A stretch of 56,165 nucleotides of DNA from JANLSE01 sp038214135 (GTDB lineage Bacteria; Chloroflexota; Chloroflexia; Chloroflexales; Roseiflexaceae). The stretch spans positions 1-56,165 of the forward strand of contig JBBQSD010000027.1 of NCBI GenBank assembly GCA_038214135.1, written 5' to 3'. Both the position numbers and the translations under genes were made by a program. Position 1 is the first letter of the stretch. Every line of letters begins with the position of its first letter. Under the pieces are notes generated by a model. That model had not been told where the DNA came from, did not search any database, and saw nothing but the letters and a program-made list of their open reading frames with translations. Positions 9,514 through 18,349 of this stretch are shown here, piece after piece.

Positions 9514-12500
9514 ATGATCACACATCGCGAAGTCACGAGCGCCAGGGCCGCGCCTGTGCAACGTGCGCGTATGCCGCTCTGGCAAACCTGGCTTGCGCTT
9601 GTTGGTATTCTGCTGATTGCAGCCCAATTTCGTACCCTCAGTTTGTACTCATGGGATGGAAGTTCGAATCTTCATCCCGATGAGCGCTTCATTGTGTATA
9701 CCGTGTATGTGCTGCAGGTTCCGCATAGTATTGCGGATTATTTCCGCAGTGGATGCGCGGTAAATGGGCAGGTTGCGGATCCATCACGCAAGGTGGATCT
9801 GGCTGGTCGCCCGCTGCCGCCCGATCAGTATGAACCAAGCCTAACGAGTGGCTGCAATACGCTGAACCCCCGCAACTATGGATGGGCACATTTCTTCGCC
9901 TATGGCACCCTGCCGACATCGCTCACCCGCCTGGTCGCTGAACTACGCAATAACTGGCAGAACCCTGGTAGCCAGGAGATGATCTCGCCAATAGCGATCC
10001 GTGATGCTGGTAGGAGCCTTTCGGCATTCTTCGATCTGTGGAGTGTGCTGGTTGTCTTTCTGATCGGGCGGCGATTGTATGGCGAGCGCACTGGATTGCT
10101 GGCGGCTGGTTTCTATGGCCTGGCCGTCCTACCCATTCAACTTGCTCACTTTTTCACGGTTGATGCGGCAACTGGATTCTTCCTGCTCTTTTCGGTCTAT
10201 TGGTCGGTACGGGCCTCCCAACGCGGCGGCATCGGCACATTCATCATGCTCGGGCTGAGTATTGGTGCCGCCATGGCCTGCCGGATCACGATGGCGACGC
10301 TCGGCCTGCTGGCGATGATTGCGGTTGCACAGCGGGTGTGGGGCCACAGGCTAGAACGACGCACCGATGCTGAATATGTATCCAATCGCATAACGTTCAT
10401 CCGTGGGGCGCTGCTGCTGATAGTGACCGGGCTAATGACATTCCTGAGCGCCCGGATTCTTGGGCCGGATCTGTTTATCGGCACATCATTCTTTGATATT
10501 CGCCCCGAACCACGCTTCATCGAGAGCATCACCAGTGTCAGCGGCTATGTGAGTGGCAAGATCGATGCGCCATTCAGCCAGCAGTGGGCGGATCGAACGC
10601 CATTTCTGTTCCCGATTGGTAATATGATCATCTGGGGCTTGGGCATCCCACTTGGCATTGCTGCCTGGCTGGCATGGGCTGTTGCGCTGTGGCAGATTGT
10701 TCGGCGGCGCATCCTCAAACACCTTCTGCCAGTATTCTGGATCGGCTTCTATTTTGCCTGGCAGGGCGGCCAATTCGGCATGACCATGCGCTACTATGTT
10801 TCGCTGTATGGCCTGTTCGCGCTCCTGGCCGCTTGGGGCTTGGTGGCGTTATGGGATTGGCAGCGCAATACGGCAGCACAACAACAGAATGACACAGCAC
10901 AGGCTCATTCAGGCATACTCCAGCGTATGGCAAGCATTTCCCGTATGCTCGCGCCATTGCCGACAATTCTTGTGGTGGTTGGAACGTTTCTGTGGGCGAT
11001 TGCTTTTAGTGCGATCTATACCAGGCCGCATTCGCGGATCGAAGCCTCGAACTGGATCTATGCCAATATTCCTGATGGATCGACAATCACATCCGAGGTG
11101 TGGGACGATGCACTGCCGCTTGCGGTGAATGGGCACGATCCATATATATACACAATTATTCAGACATCACCATATCAAGAGGACGATGAGATTAAGTATA
11201 CCGGCTATATTGCCGCCGATGGCAAGCAGGTGCCTGGCCTGTTCGAGCAACTCGATCAGGCCGATTATATCATCCTGAGTAGTAATCGGGTGTATGGCTC
11301 GGCGACGCGCCTACCAATGCGCTACCCGGCCATCACACGCTACTACCACTATCTGTTCAATGGCGAACTGGGCTTCCAACAGGTTGCCGATATTCATTCC
11401 TACCCGACGCTGTTTGGCTTACAGATTCCCGATCAGAGTGCCGAAGAAGCCTTCAGTGTCTATGATCATCCACGGGTGCTGATCTTCAAGAAGACTTCTG
11501 CCTATACCCGCCAGCATGCCGAACAGCTGATCACCGATGGAATCGCCTGGGGTGAAATCTATAAGCTGCCGACAGTCAAGATTCGCCAGGTGCCAACGGC
11601 CCTGCGCCTGACTGATACCCAATGGCCTGCGTATCGGGTGGCGGGAACCTGGGTGCAGTTGTTCAATCCCCAGAATATTACGAGCAGGGCGCCCTGGCTG
11701 TTCTGGCTGCTAATCCTCGAATTGCTTGGCCTGGCTGCCTTCGCATTGCTGTTTCGCCCATTGGCCCGCCTGCCAGATCGCGGCTATGCGCTGGCAAAAA
11801 CGCTTGGTCTGTTGCTGGTTGCGTATGGTGCATGGCTGCTCGGTAGTTTCCATCTGGCTGCCTTCACGCCAACAACCGTCTGGCTGTGTGCGCTGCCGTT
11901 TCTAGTGTTTGGTATTGTGGCAGCCTGGGTTCAGCGCCAGGAATTGGCAGCCTTTGCACGGCAGCGCCGCCTGGCATTGCTCACGGCTGAGGGGCTGTTT
12001 CTGCTGGCCTTCTTCGGGTTCCTGCTGATTCGCACGCTCAATCCCGATCTCTGGCACCCGGCGCGTGGTGGCGAAAAGCCAATGGATCTGGCATTCCTGA
12101 CGGCTGTGCTGAAAAGTGCCGCGTTCCCGCCCTATGATCCATGGTTTGCTGGTGGTTATATCAACTATTACTATTTTGGATTTGTGCTGGTTGGCACACT
12201 CATCCACCTGACCGGCATTGTCCCAGAGATTGGTTATAACCTAGCCATCCCGACATTATTCGGATTGACGGCGCTGGGAGCCTGGGGTGTGGCCTACAAT
12301 CTGGTTGCGCCGAAAACTCTTCCCCCCCTCCCCAACCTCTCCCCCACAGATGAGGAGGAGCGCACAGGGGTCTTTACGGAGCAGTCCCCCCTCGCCCCAG
12401 CGTGGGCGAGGGGGTTAGGGGGCGCGGGGAAGCGCAGTACTACCCGCCGCCGTCTCGAACGCCGCGCAAGCATCACCGGTGTCCTGGCGGCCCTGTTTGT

Positions 12501-15500
12501 CGCTGTTGCGGGCAATCTGGCGCAGGCCTACTGGCTATTGCCAGGAACCGCCAATCCTGCGCAACCAATGCTGGCCAATATTCCACGACTGTTCCTCAGC
12601 TATGCCACGCAGCAATCGACCCTCAACCGGCCTGAATGGGCCTACTGGGATGCGACACGTACCGTTGGCTATGCGCTTGGCGATCAACTGATCAACGAAT
12701 TTCCCTTCTTCACATTCCTGTATGGTGATCTGCACGCCCATATGATCGCGCTACCAATTGGGATCGCTGTTCTTGGGTTGCTGGTGAGCCTTGTCCGCAG
12801 CCCTGGAAGTCGATTACATACAGTTCCGCAAATGCCTGGCTTTCGGCGTGTATGGGCAGCATTGCGGCCCGATCTTGGCCCGCTTGTGTTGTTGGCGCTG
12901 ATGACTGGTACATTGCGGGCGACAAATACCTGGGATTACCCTGGCTCTATTGGCATCAGTTTGCTGACGTTTGTGCTGATCGGCTGGTCGCAGGTGCGCC
13001 GCTCGGATGATTGGCCGATTGAACTGATCGGCCTTGCTGTTCGGGCAGGGCTGCTGCTTGGGCTTGGGACGCTGCTGTTTCAGCCCTTCCTGAAGAGCTT
13101 CGCAACCGATTATGCTGGCTTTTCGATCTGGTTTGGTACCCGAACACCAACTGCGGAATACCTCAAGATCAACGGGGTCTGGTTGTTTGCGTTGATCAGT
13201 GGCGGCACGCTACTCTACCGGCGATCAGGGCGCATGGGTCGCATTCCATTGCTGGCGATTGTACTGGCAGCCAGCGGGTTGATTATCCTCACCGCAGTGT
13301 TGGGGATGTCGGCGCTGCTGGCGATTGGGTTATTGCTGTGTGGTGCGCTGGTGTTGCTGTTCGATCTGGCCATGCGGCAACACTTCTATGAAGATACTGC
13401 ACCGCTCGAAGTCGGGCCGATCTCGCTGCTACTGGCGTTATGGGGCCTGTGCGCGCTAGGGCTGACGCTCATTCCCGAGGTGCTGGTTGCCAAGGGCGAT
13501 ATTGGCCGCATGAACACTGTCTTCAAGCTCGGGCTGCAGAGCTGGACGCTACTGGCCATTCTTTCGGCGGTTGCCCTTTCGTGGACATGGCAGCACTTTA
13601 TTCGTGGTGTATGGACGTGGATCTGGCGTGGGGCTGCGGTTCTGCTTGGAACCGCCATGTTGGTCTACCCGATCATGGCAACACCAGCACGCGTCGCTGA
13701 TCGGATTAACCCGGCCATTGGCACGACACTCGATGGCATGGCCTATATGCCATCCGGCAGTTGGGCCGAGAACAAACAGCGCTTCAGTTTCGCCGAAGAT
13801 GCCGCCGCGATCACCTGGATGCGGGCCAATATTCAGGGCACGCCAATCATTCTGGAAGGCCAGAGCGATCAGTATGGCTGGGCTGGGCGTATCTCCACAT
13901 ATACTGGCCTACCGACCCTGCTTGGCTGGACGTGGCATGTCACCCAGCAACGCAGCGTGGCTTCCGTCGAGCCTGTGCTCCAGAACCGCCAACTCGCCAT
14001 TCAGCAGATCTATGCTGGCAATGCTCCAACCGAGACATTGCAATTGCTTCAGAACTATGGCATCGAATATGTCTATGTTGGCCTGCTTGAACGGGCGCGC
14101 TATGGAAGCGACATGCCTGCGCTTATGGCGCTGGCCCGCAATGGCACGCTCAAAACCATCTACCAGCAAGGCCAGACGCGCATCTATCAGGTGCCAACCA
14201 ATGGCCAGCCACCAGGGGTGCTCACAACCTCACTGCCAACGATTCCGGCAAATGGGCCTTCTCCAACAGATGCAAGCCTGAGCGATGCGCGGGTTGGCAG
14301 CCTGCCAGAAAGTGACCCATACCCGCAGCTTGGCCGTGGTGGGATGGGCGAGCAGTTCCTGGCAATCGGACTCTGGCTTGGTGCATGGGTTGTTATTCAG
14401 TTGCTTGGCATGCCATTGGCTGCGATCATCTTTGGGCAGCTTGGAACGAATAAACAGCATGGTAAACAGGGTCGGCCTGGATGGACGGACGGCGGGTATA
14501 CCTGGGCGCGCATCATCGGCCTGATTATGCTTGGGTATGCCACCTGGCTACCGGTGAGTGCTGGATTCTGGCGCTATGATCGCGCCGGGCTTCTGGCAGG
14601 ATTTGGGCTGCTTATTGGGATGAATCTGCTAGTGCTTGTTCAGATGAGGGGTGGCGTCCAGGTTCTGTTCAGGCATTTCTGGCAGTATCGCAGGCAGATC
14701 CTGCAAACAGAAGCATTGGCATTGATTGCGTTTCTGGTGTTGCTGGGGTTACGGGCCTACAACCCAGATCTGTGGCATCCCTATTGGGGTGGCGAGAAGC
14801 CATTTGAGTTTGGGTTGCTGAATGCAGTGTTGCGCAGCCCAAGCATGCCACCCTATAGCCCGTTCTTTAGCGATGGCACGGTCAACTACTACTACTATGG
14901 TTTCTTCCTGGTTTCAATGGCGGTTAAGGCCACCGGCATTGCGCCATCGGTCGCATTCAACCTGATTGTGCCAACACTGTTTGGCCTGTTTGTTTCGGGG
15001 GTGTTTGCGCTTGCTGCGCGGATTTCCGGCCAGGCGCGGATCGGGCTTGCGGCAGTTGGCCTGGTTGCGTTGCTTGGCAATCTGGCATCTGCCTTCCAGG
15101 TTGGCTGGTCATCTGGTCTTGGGCCAGTGTTGCGGGCATTGGCTGGCGGAATTGGCGGCTTTGGCCAGCGGCTCGATTCCTGGTTCGTTGGGCCAAGCCG
15201 GGTCATTCCAAACACAATCAATGAATTTCCGTTATGGGGCTTCCTGTTCGCCGATCTGCACCCGCATCTGATTGCGCTGCCACTCACACTCTTGATGATT
15301 GGATTAGCCTATCGGCTGTTTGATGTTCAGCATCGAACCGAATCCAGGAGTTATCCGCAGATTGCGCAGATTTCCCAATATGGCAGCTATGGGCTTGCGG
15401 CGCTAACGCTTGGTGCATTGGCGATCACCAATTCGTGGGATGTTCCAACCTATACCCTGCTATTTGGCGGTGCCCTGGCGGCGCGTGCCTGGCGCAGCCA

Positions 15501-17430
15501 TCGTTCAATTGCTCAGCGGCTGGCTGGCGTATTGGGCGGACTACTCATCGCAGGGCTGATAGCCGGGTTTGGTGCGCTGCTGTATAGCCCATTCTTCCAG
15601 AACTTCAAGGCACCAGTTGGTGGGATTGGGCTTGTCACCACCCCAACACTATTGCGTGATTACCTGCTCGTGTATGGATTACCGCTTGCGCTAGTTGTTC
15701 CGGCACTCTTGGGCGCGGCCTGGCGTCTGTTGGCCGTCCGCCGTTCCATCTCCACAGCTGCATCGCCTGTTGCACTACGCCTGGTTGCGCGGCCATTCGG
15801 GCCAGAACTGATGCCACGGGCGCTTGTCTTGTTGCTGGCCGTTGTTGTTGCTGCTGCGGTTGCTGCTGCGATTGCTGGGCCGTTGCTGCTGACACTTGGT
15901 AGTGTGTTGCGCTTTGAACCGCCAGCCTGGCTGACAAGCCCGCCCGCACTACTTGGCACACGGGTCTGGCTGGCGGCACTACTGCTGATCGCAATGATTG
16001 TGCTGCTGGATCGGCGGATCGGGGCGCGCACATGGTTTGGTGCCTGGGTGGCATCTGTCGGGTTGGCCGTTTCGTTTGGGTTTGAACTGATCTATATTCG
16101 TGATCATCTGGCTGGTGGCGATTGGTATCGCATGAATACGGTGTTCAAATTTGGCCTACAAGCCTGGGTGTTGCTTGGGCTAGCCGCTGCATTGGCATTG
16201 CCAACGATTGCACGGGCACTGAGGCGAGCCGGGTTACTGGCCGAGGCACTGGCCTGGCCGAGCATTCTGATGCTGGTATTGATGGCGCTGGTCTTCCCGT
16301 TTGCTGGTGTTGCCAGCCGAACTGCCTATCGCTTTGCCACATCGCCGGTGCCGACGCTCGATGGGCTGGCGTTTTTGGATTCGGCCAGCTACACGATCTT
16401 CCCAGCGTATCTTGGTCTGCCAGATGGCAGTTTCGCACCAACGCCAATCGAACTACGCTATGATGCCGATGCGATTCGCTGGCTGAATGGGCATATCACT
16501 GGCACACCAGTTGTGCTGCAATCAAGTGCCGAGTTCTATCGATTATATGGCGTACGAATCGCCGCAAACACCGGTCTTCCAACCGTTGTGAGCCCGCTGC
16601 ACGAGGCCGAACAGCGCGATCCAACACAGGTGTATGCGCGCGATAGCGATGTGCAACGCTTCTATCGCAGTGCCGATCAGAATGAAATCGTGAATATTCT
16701 GGCCCGCTATCATATTGGCTATGTGTATATTGGCCCGGTCGAACGGCTGATCTATGGTGAGACAGGCGCGGCAACATTGGCAGCCATGGCCCGTTCACCA
16801 GCGCCGCTGCTCAGGGTGGCGTATCGCAACCAGCAGGTAGTTATCTATCAGGTTCAGCCGAGCGCCTACCAGATCGCACATGCCATCGAACCAGCCACAG
16901 CGCCAGTACAGGTTGGCGATGAGCAGGGATTACGGGCGCTTGAGCAGCGGGTGGCTGCCGAACCAGGCAATCTCGATCTTGCGTGGCAGTTGGCGCTGCG
17001 CTATGCTGAACGTGGGCGCTATAGCGATGCAGCAAACGCAATCAAGCCACAGGCCCAGCAGCGGCCCATGGATGTTGGCGTGCAACAGTTCTATGGCGAT
17101 ATGCTTAATCGGGCTGGGCAGATCGATGCCGCCGAGGCCGCCTATCGTCAGGCCGTTCTGGCAGAACCATCGGCAGCGAACTATACCAAACTCGGCTCGG
17201 AACTGGTTGTGTGGGGCCGCCTGGATGCCGCCGAAGAAGCGCTGGCCCAGGCGATCAGTAGCGACCCGACGCTGGCCGATCCGCAGTTTTATCTGGGGCA
17301 GATCGCCGAGGAGCGCGGCCAGAATGAGCGGGCGGTTCTCTACTATCGCCGTTGTATTGAACTATCCAGCCCCACCGATGCGCTATATGAGGATGCCGAG
17401 GCGGCATTGCGGCGGTTGGGCATACCCTGA
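9514..17430 (+). CDS. GT39-like / double YYY (DUF2298) / TPR membrane protein, 2638 aa
   Basis: The largest gene of the window, with the second known YYY architecture: N-terminal region, two YYY domains, then TPRs. Residues ~1-560 are GT39-like (HPDERF ~54-59; QLAHFFTVDAATGF). YYY domain 1: GGEKPMD (~853), INYYYFGF (~883), DLHAHM (~1072), NTWDYPG (~1138), GDIGRMNTVFKL (~1330). YYY domain 2: GGEKPFE (~1760), VNYYYYGFF (~1790), DLHPHL (~1914), NSWDVPTY (~1973), RMNTVFKF (~2206). Residues ~2468-2638 contain about four TPR units (ALRYAERGRYSDAANAI; YGDMLNRAGQIDAAEAAYRQA). The linker ~1570-1605 between the YYY domains is Pro/Ser/Gly-rich. An inverted copy of the palindromic element is in frame at ~937-972. 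ATG at 9514 has AGGT ~10 nt upstream. Function is not known; predicted envelope glycan enzyme or scaffold. Confidence 0.9.
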   Translation: MITHREVTSARAAPVQRARMPLWQTWLALVGILLIAAQFRTLSLYSWDGSSNLHPDERFIVYTVYVLQVPHSIADYFRSGCAVNGQVADPSRKVDLAGRPLPPDQYEPSLTSGCNTLNPRNYGWAHFFAYGTLPTSLTRLVAELRNNWQNPGSQEMISPIAIRDAGRSLSAFFDLWSVLVVFLIGRRLYGERTGLLAAGFYGLAVLPIQLAHFFTVDAATGFFLLFSVYWSVRASQRGGIGTFIMLGLSIGAAMACRITMATLGLLAMIAVAQRVWGHRLERRTDAEYVSNRITFIRGALLLIVTGLMTFLSARILGPDLFIGTSFFDIRPEPRFIESITSVSGYVSGKIDAPFSQQWADRTPFLFPIGNMIIWGLGIPLGIAAWLAWAVALWQIVRRRILKHLLPVFWIGFYFAWQGGQFGMTMRYYVSLYGLFALLAAWGLVALWDWQRNTAAQQQNDTAQAHSGILQRMASISRMLAPLPTILVVVGTFLWAIAFSAIYTRPHSRIEASNWIYANIPDGSTITSEVWDDALPLAVNGHDPYIYTIIQTSPYQEDDEIKYTGYIAADGKQVPGLFEQLDQADYIILSSNRVYGSATRLPMRYPAITRYYHYLFNGELGFQQVADIHSYPTLFGLQIPDQSAEEAFSVYDHPRVLIFKKTSAYTRQHAEQLITDGIAWGEIYKLPTVKIRQVPTALRLTDTQWPAYRVAGTWVQLFNPQNITSRAPWLFWLLILELLGLAAFALLFRPLARLPDRGYALAKTLGLLLVAYGAWLLGSFHLAAFTPTTVWLCALPFLVFGIVAAWVQRQELAAFARQRRLALLTAEGLFLLAFFGFLLIRTLNPDLWHPARGGEKPMDLAFLTAVLKSAAFPPYDPWFAGGYINYYYFGFVLVGTLIHLTGIVPEIGYNLAIPTLFGLTALGAWGVAYNLVAPKTLPPLPNLSPTDEEERTGVFTEQSPLAPAWARGLGGAGKRSTTRRRLERRASITGVLAALFVAVAGNLAQAYWLLPGTANPAQPMLANIPRLFLSYATQQSTLNRPEWAYWDATRTVGYALGDQLINEFPFFTFLYGDLHAHMIALPIGIAVLGLLVSLVRSPGSRLHTVPQMPGFRRVWAALRPDLGPLVLLALMTGTLRATNTWDYPGSIGISLLTFVLIGWSQVRRSDDWPIELIGLAVRAGLLLGLGTLLFQPFLKSFATDYAGFSIWFGTRTPTAEYLKINGVWLFALISGGTLLYRRSGRMGRIPLLAIVLAASGLIILTAVLGMSALLAIGLLLCGALVLLFDLAMRQHFYEDTAPLEVGPISLLLALWGLCALGLTLIPEVLVAKGDIGRMNTVFKLGLQSWTLLAILSAVALSWTWQHFIRGVWTWIWRGAAVLLGTAMLVYPIMATPARVADRINPAIGTTLDGMAYMPSGSWAENKQRFSFAEDAAAITWMRANIQGTPIILEGQSDQYGWAGRISTYTGLPTLLGWTWHVTQQRSVASVEPVLQNRQLAIQQIYAGNAPTETLQLLQNYGIEYVYVGLLERARYGSDMPALMALARNGTLKTIYQQGQTRIYQVPTNGQPPGVLTTSLPTIPANGPSPTDASLSDARVGSLPESDPYPQLGRGGMGEQFLAIGLWLGAWVVIQLLGMPLAAIIFGQLGTNKQHGKQGRPGWTDGGYTWARIIGLIMLGYATWLPVSAGFWRYDRAGLLAGFGLLIGMNLLVLVQMRGGVQVLFRHFWQYRRQILQTEALALIAFLVLLGLRAYNPDLWHPYWGGEKPFEFGLLNAVLRSPSMPPYSPFFSDGTVNYYYYGFFLVSMAVKATGIAPSVAFNLIVPTLFGLFVSGVFALAARISGQARIGLAAVGLVALLGNLASAFQVGWSSGLGPVLRALAGGIGGFGQRLDSWFVGPSRVIPNTINEFPLWGFLFADLHPHLIALPLTLLMIGLAYRLFDVQHRTESRSYPQIAQISQYGSYGLAALTLGALAITNSWDVPTYTLLFGGALAARAWRSHRSIAQRLAGVLGGLLIAGLIAGFGALLYSPFFQNFKAPVGGIGLVTTPTLLRDYLLVYGLPLALVVPALLGAAWRLLAVRRSISTAASPVALRLVARPFGPELMPRALVLLLAVVVAAAVAAAIAGPLLLTLGSVLRFEPPAWLTSPPALLGTRVWLAALLLIAMIVLLDRRIGARTWFGAWVASVGLAVSFGFELIYIRDHLAGGDWYRMNTVFKFGLQAWVLLGLAAALALPTIARALRRAGLLAEALAWPSILMLVLMALVFPFAGVASRTAYRFATSPVPTLDGLAFLDSASYTIFPAYLGLPDGSFAPTPIELRYDADAIRWLNGHITGTPVVLQSSAEFYRLYGVRIAANTGLPTVVSPLHEAEQRDPTQVYARDSDVQRFYRSADQNEIVNILARYHIGYVYIGPVERLIYGETGAATLAAMARSPAPLLRVAYRNQQVVIYQVQPSAYQIAHAIEPATAPVQVGDEQGLRALEQRVAAEPGNLDLAWQLALRYAERGRYSDAANAIKPQAQQRPMDVGVQQFYGDMLNRAGQIDAAEAAYRQAVLAEPSAANYTKLGSELVVWGRLDAAEEALAQAISSDPTLADPQFYLGQIAEERGQNERAVLYYRRCIELSSPTDALYEDAEAALRRLGIP
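12322..12430. repeat. Inverted in-frame copy of the palindromic element in the second YYY gene
   Basis: The first 31 nt (12322-12352) match the reverse complement of 7660-7690 with two mismatches. The second half has its own hairpin, CTCGCCC with GGGCGAG. It is translated as a Pro/Leu/Glu-rich segment (PPLPNLSPTDEEERTG) between two hydrophobic segments without breaking the frame. Confidence 0.82.
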
Positions 17431-17594
17431 ATCCGCAGGCTGAAGCCTGCGGGAGAGGAGAGGTGAGGGATAACCCCTAGCCGCAGGCTTCAGCCTGCGG
17501 TGCGTAGGGTAAGATGAAATCCCCCCTAGCCGCAGGCTTTAGCCTGCGGAGCGTGGGGAGGGATAACCCCTAGCCGCAGGCTTTAGCCTGCGGA
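17431..17594. repeat. REP palindrome cluster upstream of the transposase
   Basis: Four copies of a 20-bp near-perfect palindrome, CCGCAGGCTTCAGCCTGCGG and variants with TGA or TTTA at the centre, lie at 17433-17452, 17481-17500, 17530-17549 and 17574-17593. Spacers contain repeated GGGATAACCCCTAG text. Positions 17449-17552 are exactly repeated at 18223-18326. Confidence 0.92.
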
Positions 17595-17627
17595 GGTCGG
17601 AGAGGGACAATGCAAAGGAGCTACATC

Positions 17628-18104
17628 ATGCCATTTTGGCGGGTCTATTATCACCTAATCTGGGCCACCAAATATCGGCAACCATCGATTAGCGCCACAG
17701 TTGAGGCGCTACTCTACCCTGAACTACAGCGGCGAGCCAGCACAATGGATGTGCTCGTGTATGCCAGCGATGGATATGTTGATCATGTCCACATGGTTGT
17801 CTCGATTCCGCCAAAGCTGGCCGTTGCCGATGTTATACGGCAATTCAAAGGTGGCAGCGCGCATGCGATCAATGCAACCATGCCAAGCGATCCGTCGTTT
17901 CAATGGCAGCGTGGATATGGCGTACTGAGCATCGGCGAACGTCAGCGGCCAATTGTCGAGAGCTATGTGCGTAACCAAAAGCAGCACCACAGTGCTCAAT
18001 CATTGAATAACTGGCTCGAACATAGCCCCGATGACGATGATCCGCTAGCTGGCCCGCAACTCCGCGAGCAACCGGAGATCTATCAGATCGGCGATATTCC
18101 CTGA
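17628..18104 (+). CDS. REP-associated / IS200-like Y1 transposase
   Basis: A 158-aa HUH single-strand transposase of the IS200/TnpA-REP type, which cuts and rejoins ssDNA at hairpin ends through a covalent tyrosine. The HUH pair is H53-V-H55 in DHVHMVVS and the nucleophile is Y113 in VESYVRNQKQHH. The N-terminus WRVYYHLIWATKYRQP is typical. ATG at 17628 is preferred because AAAGGAG lies 7 nt upstream; an ATG at 17610 has no such site. It is flanked on both sides by REP palindromes and a perfect 104-bp direct repeat, and no accessory tnpB is present. Motifs are intact, so it may be active. It separates the second and third YYY genes, probably interrupting an ancestral transcription unit. Confidence 0.9.
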   Translation: MPFWRVYYHLIWATKYRQPSISATVEALLYPELQRRASTMDVLVYASDGYVDHVHMVVSIPPKLAVADVIRQFKGGSAHAINATMPSDPSFQWQRGYGVLSIGERQRPIVESYVRNQKQHHSAQSLNNWLEHSPDDDDPLAGPQLREQPEIYQIGDIP

Positions 18105-18202
18105 CGTTTCCGAAGTTGATTCGGATACTTTGGCTATCGCTTTGTGCACCGTGCCTTAGCAGAGCCAATCTCTTATCTTTGTACGAGCGGGAGAGATAGC
18201 CC

Positions 18203-18326
18203 CTAGCCGCAGGCTTCAGCCCGCGGGAGAGGAGAGGTGAGGGATAACCCCTAGCCGCAGGCTTCAGCCTGCGGTGCGTAGGGTAAGATGAAATCCCCCC
18301 TAGCCGCAGGCTTTAGCCTGCGGAGC
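18203..18326. repeat. REP palindrome cluster downstream of the transposase
   Basis: Three REP palindromes lie at 18206-18225 (one arm altered, AGCCCGCGG), 18255-18274 and 18304-18323. The stretch 18223-18326 is an exact duplicate of 17449-17552 (104 bp). It ends 24 bp before the GTG of the third YYY gene, so it may also affect its expression. Confidence 0.92.
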
Positions 18327-18349
18327 CTGGAAAATAAATTGGAGTACTC

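Noticed and set aside
17628..18104. Complete IS200/IS605 insertion sequence with TnpB
   Set aside because: No tnpB reading frame is present and the flanks are REP palindromes, so a REP-associated transposase is the better description.
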